A DNA stretch of 6,692 nt from an uncultured Lachnospiraceae bacterium (GTDB taxonomy: Bacteria > Bacillota_A > Clostridia > Lachnospirales > Lachnospiraceae): the NCBI GenBank assembly GCA_902796775.1, contig CADBQK010000462.1, forward strand, positions 1 through 6,692. Reading direction: 5' to 3'. Numbering within the stretch: the stretch's first letter is position 1; each line of letters starts with the position of its first letter. The notes beneath the pieces are model-generated. The model searched no databases. It had not been told where the DNA came from and worked only from the letters and a program-made list of their open reading frames with translations. The position numbers and the translations under genes were made by a program. Below are positions 1 through 4,353 of this stretch, piece after piece.

Positions 1-222
1 CAGATCGAACGGGTCGAGGATGAGTATTTCGTATCCGTTTCACACGAAATGAGCAAAACACATTACATTTCGTTTATTGCTGCCGTACGGGATGATGGCT
101 TTGAAATCAAAAAACTCTACCCGGAAGGCAATGCCCAGGCCCGTTTCAAGATCAGCAGGACAAAGTACCTGTACTTTTTCTGCAACCAGCACGGATTATT
201 CAAAATAACCAGACCTTTTTGA
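1..222 (+). CDS. C-terminal part of a protein with a superoxide reductase (desulfoferrodoxin)-like iron domain
   Basis: The window opens inside a reading frame (frame 1) that gives 73 residues and stops with TGA at 220-222. The fragment contains HEMSKTHYISFI (residues 15-26), KLYPEG (38-43) and FFCNQHGLFK (60-69). The H-x5-H pair (H15, H21) and the C-x2-H pair (C61, H64) are the pattern of the mononuclear iron site (centre II) of superoxide reductases, whose remaining His ligand lies further upstream and is outside the window. In Clostridia this domain is often the C-terminal half of a short protein that starts with an XRE-type helix-turn-helix, so a redox- or iron-sensing regulator is a reasonable inference, but the N-terminal part is not visible. 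A free-standing superoxide reductase is the alternative. The next gene lies 134 bp downstream behind its own promoter, so the two are probably separate transcripts. Confidence 0.75.
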   Translation, partial: QIERVEDEYFVSVSHEMSKTHYISFIAAVRDDGFEIKKLYPEGNAQARFKISRTKYLYFFCNQHGLFKITRPF

Positions 223-254
223 AGAAAAAAATTTTTGAAAAGATGCCAAAACAG

Positions 255-292
255 CTGGACATCAGTTGGACATGGGGTGTTAGAGTACAATC
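255..292 (+). promoter_or_regulatory. Promoter block, copy 1, with 11-bp-period direct repeat
   Basis: Heptamer CTGGACA (255-261) is followed by tcag and heptamer TTGGACA (266-272), then 13 bp and the -10-like hexamer TACAAT (286-291). The same arrangement, with identical spacing over 38 bp, precedes the two other SH3 genes; this copy matches 33 of 38 positions of copy 2 and 30 of 38 of copy 3. No -35 hexamer sits 16-18 bp from the -10, so an activator bound to the heptamers is the likely substitute. The -10 ends 65 nt before the start codon at 357. Confidence 0.7.
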
Positions 293-303
293 AGCAAAAG
301 AAA

Positions 304-324
304 AAAGCATAAAACAAATGCTTT
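304..324 (+). promoter_or_regulatory. Possible 5' UTR hairpin
   Basis: AAAGCAT (304-310) and ATGCTTT (318-324) can pair around a 7-nt A-rich loop in the leader transcript of the first SH3 gene. A run of nine A residues follows instead of T, so it is not a terminator. No similar hairpin is obvious in the leaders of the other two copies, so it may be incidental or may stabilise this mRNA. Confidence 0.25.
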
Positions 325-356
325 CAAAAAAAAATAGTTTTTAGGAGGTCACGATC

Positions 357-629
357 ATGACAGATATGGAAAAACTGAATGCTGAGGAACTCGAGCAGGT
401 AGCAGGCGGTAAATCAACTTCATACAAGAACGCTGTAGTATATGGTACGAAGCATTATCTTGCACTCCGCAACGCTCCGGCCTATGACGAAAAGAATGAG
501 ATTGGCAAACTGCACAACGGTGATGTAATCCAGGTCAGAAAAGATATCAAGAGCAGCGTATATATCTGGGCAAAAGCACTCGGTAAAGAGGGCTGGGTAA
601 ACGGCAACTATGTACAGGTAATCAACTAG
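357..629 (+). CDS. Double-glycine leader peptide with secreted bacterial SH3 domain, paralogue 1
   Basis: The product is 90 residues. Residues 1-18 form a double-glycine leader ending in ELEQVAGG. Counting back from the cut site, hydrophobic residues sit at -4 (V15), -7 (L12), -12 (L7) and -15 (M4), the classic recognition pattern for C39-peptidase ABC exporters. The remaining 72 residues look like one bacterial SH3 (SH3b) domain: HYLALRNAP, NEIGKLHNGDVI, then a C-terminal EGWVNGNYV. There is no cysteine, no catalytic domain and no membrane segment. SH3b domains usually bind peptidoglycan or peptides, so a wall-binding or competitor-binding role outside the cell is inferred; bacteriocin or signal are alternatives. 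The start is fixed by AGGAGG (343-348) 8 nt upstream. It has its own promoter block (255-292) and a terminator (693-727), so it appears monocistronic. Confidence 0.8.
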   Translation: MTDMEKLNAEELEQVAGGKSTSYKNAVVYGTKHYLALRNAPAYDEKNEIGKLHNGDVIQVRKDIKSSVYIWAKALGKEGWVNGNYVQVIN

Positions 630-692
630 TTTAAGCTTCCATAATCCCAGATAAAGCAAGAATAAATAAGACATAAGGAATTGATTGAAAAA

Positions 693-727
693 AGGGTCAT
701 ATCAGAAAACTGATATGGCCCTATTAT
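693..727. terminator. Bidirectional intrinsic terminator
   Basis: AGGGTCATATCAG (693-705) pairs with CTGATATGGCCCT (710-722) around an AAAA loop, giving a 13-bp stem with one G-T pair. On the plus strand only a weak attat follows. On the minus strand the stem is followed by six T residues (plus-strand A688-693). It therefore ends the minus-strand small gene well and probably serves the first SH3 gene too. It also overlaps a chance plus-strand reading frame that starts at TTG 685, which argues against that frame being a gene. Confidence 0.75.
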
Positions 728-777
728 CTGCCGGATGTCTCATTAAATTGTATCTTTGTATTCATAGTAACAGACTG

Positions 778-951
778 TTATTTGGTAAAGATTGCCTTGA
801 TGGAATTCCATACCCTGCTGATCATACTCGGATCCTGCTGTGTAAGAGCTTCAAAAGGTTCACAATAATCATATCTCTCATATCTTACCCATGCAGGCTC
901 ACAATCCATTGTTCTAAATAATCCCTGGTTATCCATACCGTGAATTGACAT
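778..951 (-). CDS. Small protein of unknown function, 57 residues
   Basis: I do not recognise this protein. The minus strand encodes MSIHGMDNQGLFRTM at the start, two cysteines (C17, C30), an aromatic and acidic middle (WVRYERYDYC, 21-30) and a C-terminal stretch SMISRVWNSIKAIFTK that could form an amphipathic helix. There is no double-glycine leader, signal peptide or clear membrane span. The support for a real gene is contextual: AGGAGG at 965-960 lies exactly 8 nt before the ATG at 951, the spacing used by the three SH3 genes, and a strong minus-strand terminator lies about 55 nt beyond the stop. An ATG at 957 would be only 2 nt from the Shine-Dalgarno, so 951 is preferred. The gene is divergent from the PucR-type regulator. 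Possible roles include a peptide precursor or small regulatory protein; neither can be shown from the sequence. Confidence 0.6.
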   Translation of the reverse strand: MSIHGMDNQGLFRTMDCEPAWVRYERYDYCEPFEALTQQDPSMISRVWNSIKAIFTK

Positions 952-959
952 TTCCATAT

Positions 960-965
960 CCTCCT
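960..965 (-). promoter_or_regulatory. Ribosome binding site deciding the start of the 57-residue protein
   Basis: A full AGGAGG reads on the minus strand, 8 nt from ATG 951 and 2 nt from ATG 957. The 8-nt spacing equals that of the three SH3 genes and selects 951 as the start. Confidence 0.65.
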
Positions 966-1001
966 GTTATCTTTAAATTAGTCTGGTTTAGTTCTTATAT
1001 A

Positions 1002-1032
1002 ACTATACTATCGTAAAAAAAGAATAAAACAA
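1002..1032. promoter_or_regulatory. Possible divergent promoter region
   Basis: The AT-rich gap between the divergent small gene and the PucR-type gene contains TATACT (1004-1009) on the plus strand and TATAGT (1007-1002) on the minus strand. On the minus strand, TTGTTT (1032-1027) lies 19 bp upstream of TATAGT. No good -35 accompanies the plus-strand hexamer. These are weak candidates that fit the divergent gene order. Confidence 0.25.
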
Positions 1033-1062
1033 TGGACTGTAAGTAAGAAAAAAAAACGAGCT

Positions 1063-1083
1063 CTTTGTGCTGGGCGCACAAAG
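1063..1083. promoter_or_regulatory. Perfect inverted repeat before the PucR-type gene, candidate operator
   Basis: CTTTGTGC (1063-1070) and GCACAAAG (1076-1083) form a perfect 8-bp inverted repeat with a 5-bp centre (tgggc). It ends 16 bp before the chosen start codon at 1100 and just before the ribosome binding site. No T run follows, so it is not a terminator. An operator for autoregulation, or a leader hairpin affecting translation, are the two natural readings. Confidence 0.5.
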
Positions 1084-1099
1084 TACAGTGAGGAATCTT

Positions 1100-2272
1100 A
1101 TGGGCTTTACAATTGAGGATATGCTGCTGATCTCTCAGGATACCTATAATATGGAGCTGATTGCAGGCAAAGACGGCTGGTCCAATTCGATCAGCTGGCT
1201 GTTGATGGTGGAAGATCTTACAATCATCCGGCGTTTTGACGGTAAAGAACTTGCCGTAACGACTGGTCTCGGTTTTGAATCAGAAGAAAAACTGATGACT
1301 CTCCTTCAATCATTGTCACTGCATCATGCTTCCGGATTGATCATCAATGTCGGGGAATATCTCCCGCAGGTACCGCAGTCTGCGATCGATTTCTGCAATT
1401 CCTGTGATCTGCCGCTCCTGACTGTCCCCTGGGATATTTATATTGCGGATATGATCAAAGATCTCAGTATCCGGATCTTTTTTCAGGGTATTGCAGATGA
1501 ACAGAGCTCCCGGGCGTTTATTCTGGCTATTGAACATCCGGATGCATACGATGACTACCGCGAAACGCTCCTGCCCTATTATGATCTGGACGGAGATTTT
1601 CAAATCGTTCTGATCACCACAGAAGGCCTTGACTCCATGGATACGGTAGAACGAAAACGGATCGGCTACCGCCTGGAATTATATCTGGAAAACATTTCCC
1701 ATAATTGTGAGTTCTTTTACTACGACTCTTTCTTCGTCCTGATCACGAACAATGTGCCGCAGGATGTTCTGGAAAGTGTCCTCCGCCGTTTTGAGACCCT
1801 CTTCCAGCGCAGGATGCCGGATCGTCAGATTGCTGTCGGGATTGGCAGCCGGCTGAAAGACATCCGTAACCTGCACACAGCCTACTCCCGTGCTAAAGCC
1901 GCAGCAATGGCTGCACTTCACATCGGCATTCAGAGAATCTGTTTTGATGACATGGGTATTTACCGCCTGCTTAGCCAAGTGCAGGATTACCGGCTTCTGG
2001 AGGAAATGGGGGACGGCCTTTTGCAGCCGATACTCGAGCATGATGCCCTGCATCATCTGAATTACTTTGAAACACTGGAATGTTTTCTGCAGACCGGCGG
2101 AAGCTATCAGGCTATGGCAGAGCAGATGTTTATTCATCGTAATACACTGATGTACCGCATGAATAACATCAGAAAACTGCTGGATTCACCTCTGGCAACA
2201 GCACAGGATCGACTCCCGTACCATCTTGCCTGCCTGATCCACCATATGGGCAGCAGGGACTGCACTTTATAA
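1100..2272 (+). CDS. PucR-family transcriptional regulator
   Basis: The 390-residue product has the layout of PucR-family regulators. Residues about 1-125 match the PucR N-terminal ligand domain (GFTIEDML at the start, a VTTGLGF segment, then DLPLLTVPWD). About 140-290 is the degenerate GGDEF-like middle domain (VGIGSRLKDIRNLHTAYSRA). About 320-385 is the C-terminal helix-turn-helix (YFETLECFLQTGGSY, then FIHRNTLMYRMNNI). Family members respond to small metabolites in purine or related nitrogen metabolism; the ligand here is unknown. ATG 1100 is preferred because GTGAGGA (1088-1094) lies 5 nt before it. The longer GTG start at 1067 would place the first codons inside the inverted repeat and has no ribosome binding site. 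The nitroreductase-like gene follows after 35 bp, so it is the likely partner or target. Confidence 0.85.
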   Translation: MGFTIEDMLLISQDTYNMELIAGKDGWSNSISWLLMVEDLTIIRRFDGKELAVTTGLGFESEEKLMTLLQSLSLHHASGLIINVGEYLPQVPQSAIDFCNSCDLPLLTVPWDIYIADMIKDLSIRIFFQGIADEQSSRAFILAIEHPDAYDDYRETLLPYYDLDGDFQIVLITTEGLDSMDTVERKRIGYRLELYLENISHNCEFFYYDSFFVLITNNVPQDVLESVLRRFETLFQRRMPDRQIAVGIGSRLKDIRNLHTAYSRAKAAAMAALHIGIQRICFDDMGIYRLLSQVQDYRLLEEMGDGLLQPILEHDALHHLNYFETLECFLQTGGSYQAMAEQMFIHRNTLMYRMNNIRKLLDSPLATAQDRLPYHLACLIHHMGSRDCTL

Positions 2273-2307
2273 AAGGACCGCACAGCTTGCGGCAGAAAGG
2301 GAAACAC

Positions 2308-2895
2308 ATGGAAAGTATGGTTAAAGACCTGATCATTAAAAACAGAAGCTATCGTGGTTACGATGAGAATTACACATTTACCAGAGACCAGCTGATGAAT
2401 TATGTGGATGGTGCAAGATTCTGCGCCTCCAGTGTCAATATCCAGCCTCTGAAATATTTCATTGCCTGGGAAAAGGCAGATGTAGACAAAATACAGTGCC
2501 GCATAAAATGGGCCAGACAGCTTCCCCAGATGACTCTGCCTCATCCCGGCATGTGTCCTACCGGCTTTATCGTCATCTGTCAGGACAAAAATATATCGGA
2601 TAACTTAAACCGCTTTATGAAAGATATCGGCATCGTTGCTCAATCCATACTTCTCATGGCTGCAGAGGAAGGGCTGGGTGGCTGCATGATCGGAAACTAC
2701 GACGCCCTGGATGTACGAGAGGGACTCGGGCTGCCTGAAAATCTGCAGCCTATGCTGGTAATTGCCCTTGGAAAACCCGCGGAAACGATCATTCTAACAG
2801 ATGTAAAAGAAGACGGGAATACCGCCTATTATCGGGATGAAAACGATGTCCACTATGTACCCAAGCGGAGTCTTGAAGACCTGCTGATCAACTGA
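2308..2895 (+). CDS. Nitroreductase-family flavoprotein
   Basis: The 195-residue product has nitroreductase-fold signatures: NRSYRGYDE (12-20) with basic residues expected to hold the FMN phosphate, SSVNIQPLKYF (41-51), which matches the family S-x-x-N-x-QP segment, and an AAEEGLGGCMIGNYD segment (118-132) before the usual C-terminal VIALGKPAE (151-159). The tail HYVPKRSLEDLLI (182-194) is typical of one clostridial subgroup. Such enzymes use FMN and NAD(P)H to reduce nitro compounds, quinones or other acceptors; the substrate here cannot be read from sequence. The start at 2308 follows AGAAAGGGA (2294-2302) by 5 nt; a TTG start at 2287 has no such site. It lies 35 bp behind the PucR-type regulator on the same strand, so co-transcription and control by that regulator are likely. 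Confidence 0.85.
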   Translation: MESMVKDLIIKNRSYRGYDENYTFTRDQLMNYVDGARFCASSVNIQPLKYFIAWEKADVDKIQCRIKWARQLPQMTLPHPGMCPTGFIVICQDKNISDNLNRFMKDIGIVAQSILLMAAEEGLGGCMIGNYDALDVREGLGLPENLQPMLVIALGKPAETIILTDVKEDGNTAYYRDENDVHYVPKRSLEDLLIN

Positions 2896-2897
2896 CC

Positions 2898-2919
2898 GCC
2901 TCAAGGGAGGGAGGCTTTA
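2898..2919 (+). terminator. Weak candidate terminator after the nitroreductase gene
   Basis: GCCTC (2898-2902) and GAGGC (2911-2915) form a 5-bp GC-rich stem with an 8-nt loop, followed by TTTAT. The stem is short and the T run poor, so termination here is uncertain. Confidence 0.35.
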
Positions 2920-2981
2920 TATCCCGAATATAACATGAGCTGAAAAGATACAGGAATTTGATAAAAATGAGCCGATAATTG

Positions 2982-3019
2982 CTGGACATCCGTTGGACAA
3001 GAGGTGTTAGAGTAGAGTC
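2982..3019 (+). promoter_or_regulatory. Promoter block, copy 2, with 11-bp-period direct repeat
   Basis: CTGGACA (2982-2988), tccg, TTGGACA (2993-2999), then 13 bp and the hexamer TAGAGT (3013-3018). The heptamers are identical to copy 1, but the -10-like hexamer is the poorest of the three, suggesting lower or more activator-dependent output. It drives the second SH3 gene and probably the following precursor gene at 3430. Confidence 0.65.
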
Positions 3020-3092
3020 ATCCAGAGGATTTAACGCGAAGGCAAAAAAATATATTCTTTTCAGAACAGTATTTATTCAGGAGGTTATACAT

Positions 3093-3365
3093 ATGGCAGA
3101 TATGGAAAATTTAAGCGCCGAGGAGCTCGAGCAGATTGCCGGCGGAGCTTCATCCACATCATACAAAAGTGCTGTTGTAAAAGGTACAACATATTATCTT
3201 GCTCTCCGCAGCGAGCCGGTTTATAACGATAAGAATGAAATCGGTAAACTGCACAACGGTGATGTGATCAAAGTCAGACCTGATCTCAAAACCGGTCCGT
3301 ATATCTACGCAAAAGCACTCGGTAAGCAGGGCTGGGTAGACAGCAACTATCTAACAATCAAATAG
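3093..3365 (+). CDS. Double-glycine leader peptide with secreted bacterial SH3 domain, paralogue 2
   Basis: The 90-residue product repeats the design of paralogue 1: leader MADMENLSAEELEQIAGG (1-18) with hydrophobic residues at -4, -7, -12 and -15 from the cut site, then a 72-residue SH3b-like domain with YYLALRSEP, NEIGKLHNGDVI and QGWVDSNYL. It also lacks cysteine. It differs from the other two mainly in the LKTGPYIYA and VDSN segments, which lie in surface-loop-like regions of the fold. AGGAGG (3079-3084) sits 8 nt before ATG 3093. A longer frame open back to TTG 2979 would translate through the promoter block and bury the leader, so it is rejected. A second precursor gene begins 64 bp downstream with no terminator between, so the two are probably one transcript. 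Confidence 0.8.
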   Translation: MADMENLSAEELEQIAGGASSTSYKSAVVKGTTYYLALRSEPVYNDKNEIGKLHNGDVIKVRPDLKTGPYIYAKALGKQGWVDSNYLTIK

Positions 3366-3429
3366 TACTACAAACTTTATATGATCTGAGAATGATTCCT
3401 GCAGATCGGATTCCATCTGGAGGTGCAGC

Positions 3430-3714
3430 ATGGCTAAAAATGTAAGTAAAAAGCAGGAAAGGGGGGGGACCCGGCTATCGATTGACCAGCTGGATGGTAT
3501 CAGCGGCGGACAATATGTGCCGGGAACTTATAAACAAGAGGCCTCTGCTTTTCTGAAATCATGTCTGGGCGACGAAATGTATGGAAAAATAATGCATTCC
3601 GGAAGCGGACAAAAGTATCCGTACGTCGCCGCAAAAATATATCTGAATGGACTTGACTGGGAAAAATATGTCTGGATTGAACAGCATGGTTCCCTGGAAG
3701 GCTTTCCGGTATAG
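3430..3714 (+). CDS. Double-glycine leader peptide of unknown type, candidate bacteriocin-like or signal precursor
   Basis: The 94-residue product has a 27-residue leader ending in LSIDQLDGISGG, with hydrophobic residues at -4 (I24), -7 (L21) and -12 (L16), so the same kind of C39-peptidase exporter could process it. The predicted mature part (28-94, 67 residues) is not an SH3 domain and I do not recognise it. It has one cysteine (C45), several aromatics (KYPYVAAKIY, WEKYVWIEQ) and a GSGQ stretch. GGAGG (3419-3423) lies 6 nt before the ATG. It follows the second SH3 gene by 64 bp and has no promoter block of its own, then ends at a strong terminator (3723-3762), so the pair likely forms a two-precursor operon. 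A run of eight G residues in codons 11-13 is unusual and could cause frameshifts. Confidence 0.7.
   Translation: MAKNVSKKQERGGTRLSIDQLDGISGGQYVPGTYKQEASAFLKSCLGDEMYGKIMHSGSGQKYPYVAAKIYLNGLDWEKYVWIEQHGSLEGFPV
3461..3468 (+). repeat. Homopolymer of eight G inside the leader region of the 3430 gene
   Basis: The run spans codons 11-13 (AGG GGG GGG). Gain of one G brings a TGA into frame a few codons later, and loss of one G leads to a TGA some 30 codons on, so slippage either way would remove the product. It may be a phase-variation tract or simply a chance run. Confidence 0.5.
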
Positions 3715-3722
3715 GTTTCTTT

Positions 3723-3762
3723 CGGCTATACTTCTGCAGAGGCAGCTGTATAGCCGTTTTTT
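3723..3762 (+). terminator. Strong intrinsic terminator after the 3430 gene
   Basis: CGGCTATAC (3723-3731) pairs with GTATAGCCG (3748-3756), with a smaller inner CTGC/GCAG stem, and is followed directly by six T residues (3757-3762). It begins 8 bp after the stop codon and separates the two-precursor operon from the third SH3 gene. Confidence 0.9.
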
Positions 3763-3850
3763 GAAAATATTCAGCGCCAATGAAAGATCCCTGCATCCCG
3801 AATGCCATAGGGTTCTTCACAGTTACTTTTTTAAAAACGACCGATTGCCG

Positions 3851-3888
3851 CTTGACATCAGTTGTACAATGAGTATTAGACTATAATC
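3851..3888 (+). promoter_or_regulatory. Promoter block, copy 3, with 11-bp-period direct repeat
   Basis: CTTGACA (3851-3857), tcag, TTGTACA (3862-3868), then 13 bp and a perfect TATAAT (3882-3887). The heptamers depart slightly from the other copies while the -10 is the best of the three. TTGACA (3852-3857) looks like a -35 but is 24 bp from TATAAT, too far for direct use, which again points to an activator. Confidence 0.7.
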
Positions 3889-3940
3889 ATAAAAAGGAAA
3901 TAACCTTAAGCAGATCTCTTCAGGAAATCAGCAAATTTTA

Positions 3941-3946
3941 AGGAGG
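3941..3946 (+). promoter_or_regulatory. Ribosome binding site deciding the start of SH3 paralogue 3
   Basis: AGGAGG lies 2 nt before an ATG at 3949 and 8 nt before an ATG at 3955. The 8-nt spacing, shared with the other two copies, and the alignment of the leader (MADMEKL) select 3955. Confidence 0.85.
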
Positions 3947-3954
3947 TCATGATC

Positions 3955-4230
3955 ATGGCAGATATGGAAAAACTAAGTATCGAGAAACTCGAAGAAGTTG
4001 CAGGAGGTCAATCATCTTCAAAATGGAAGGAAGCTGTTGTAAAAGGGACAACCTACTACCTGGCACTCCGCAGCCAGGCAGCCTATGACGATTCAAATGA
4101 AATCGGCAAGCTGCATAATGGCGATGTGATCAAGGTCAGACCGGACATCAAGAGCAGCGTTTATATCTGGGCAAACGCACTTGGCAAAGAGGGCTGGGTA
4201 AACGGAGATTATGTAAAGATCAGAAAATAA
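3955..4230 (+). CDS. Double-glycine leader peptide with secreted bacterial SH3 domain, paralogue 3
   Basis: The 91-residue product has leader MADMEKLSIEKLEEVAGG (1-18), again with hydrophobic residues at -4, -7, -12 and -15, then a 73-residue SH3b-like domain: YYLALRSQAAY, the shared NEIGKLHNGDVI, and EGWVNGDYV near the end. It has no cysteine. Its first half resembles paralogue 2 (VVKGTTYYLALRS, KVRPD) and its second half resembles paralogue 1 (IKSSVYIWA, GKEGWVNG), which suggests recombination or uneven divergence among the copies. It is flanked by its own promoter block and by a terminator (4265-4312), so it is monocistronic. Export and cleavage by a C39-peptidase ABC transporter encoded elsewhere are inferred from the leader; the extracellular target is unknown. 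Confidence 0.8.
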   Translation: MADMEKLSIEKLEEVAGGQSSSKWKEAVVKGTTYYLALRSQAAYDDSNEIGKLHNGDVIKVRPDIKSSVYIWANALGKEGWVNGDYVKIRK

Positions 4231-4264
4231 TAATTTCTGAAGATCCATTTTGATACATGATATA

Positions 4265-4312
4265 CCGGATATGCTTCTGCAAATGCATGAACATATCCGG
4301 ATTCTTTTGTTT
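4265..4312 (+). terminator. Intrinsic terminator after SH3 paralogue 3
   Basis: CCGGATATG (4265-4273) pairs with CATATCCGG (4292-4300), perfect over 9 bp, with a possible inner stem, and is followed by the T-rich attcttttgttt. Confidence 0.8.
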
Positions 4313-4315
4313 GAT

Positions 4316-4343
4316 CAAAGATCGTCTGGTCAAACTATCTTTG
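4316..4343 (+). promoter_or_regulatory. Inverted repeat just before the yyaL-like gene
   Basis: CAAAGAT (4316-4322) and ATCTTTG (4337-4343) are a perfect 7-bp inverted repeat with a 14-bp centre. The right arm touches the GGTGA ribosome binding site (4343-4347). It may be an operator or a leader hairpin that limits translation. No convincing promoter is visible between the upstream terminator and the start codon. Confidence 0.3.
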
Positions 4344-4353
4344 GTGAATATTC

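Noticed and set aside
255..292. The 38-bp block as a conserved coding segment (all copies can read LDI-x-x-T-x3-R in one frame)
   Set aside because: Differences between copies fall at codon positions 1 and 3 without a synonymous bias, no ribosome binding site precedes the frames, and copy 3 stops at once; a promoter explains the conservation better.
685..921. Plus-strand 78-residue frame starting at TTG 685
   Set aside because: It starts inside the terminator hairpin, has no ribosome binding site, and lies antisense to the better supported small gene at 778-951.
2278..2292. CCGCA/TGCGG hairpin between the PucR-type and nitroreductase genes
   Set aside because: The stem is only 5 bp with no T run, so it is not a terminator, and no regulatory role can be supported.
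2979..3092. N-terminal extension of SH3 paralogue 2 from a TTG at 2979
   Set aside because: It would translate the promoter block and place the export leader 38 residues inside the protein; AGGAGG with 8-nt spacing supports ATG 3093.
3383..3407. GATCTG/CAGATC hairpin between SH3 paralogue 2 and the 3430 gene
   Set aside because: A 6-bp stem with a 13-nt loop and no T run; too weak to call a terminator, so the two genes are still treated as one transcript.
3647..3886. Plus-strand 79-residue frame overlapping the end of the 3430 gene
   Set aside because: It runs through the strong terminator and the third promoter block and has no ribosome binding site.
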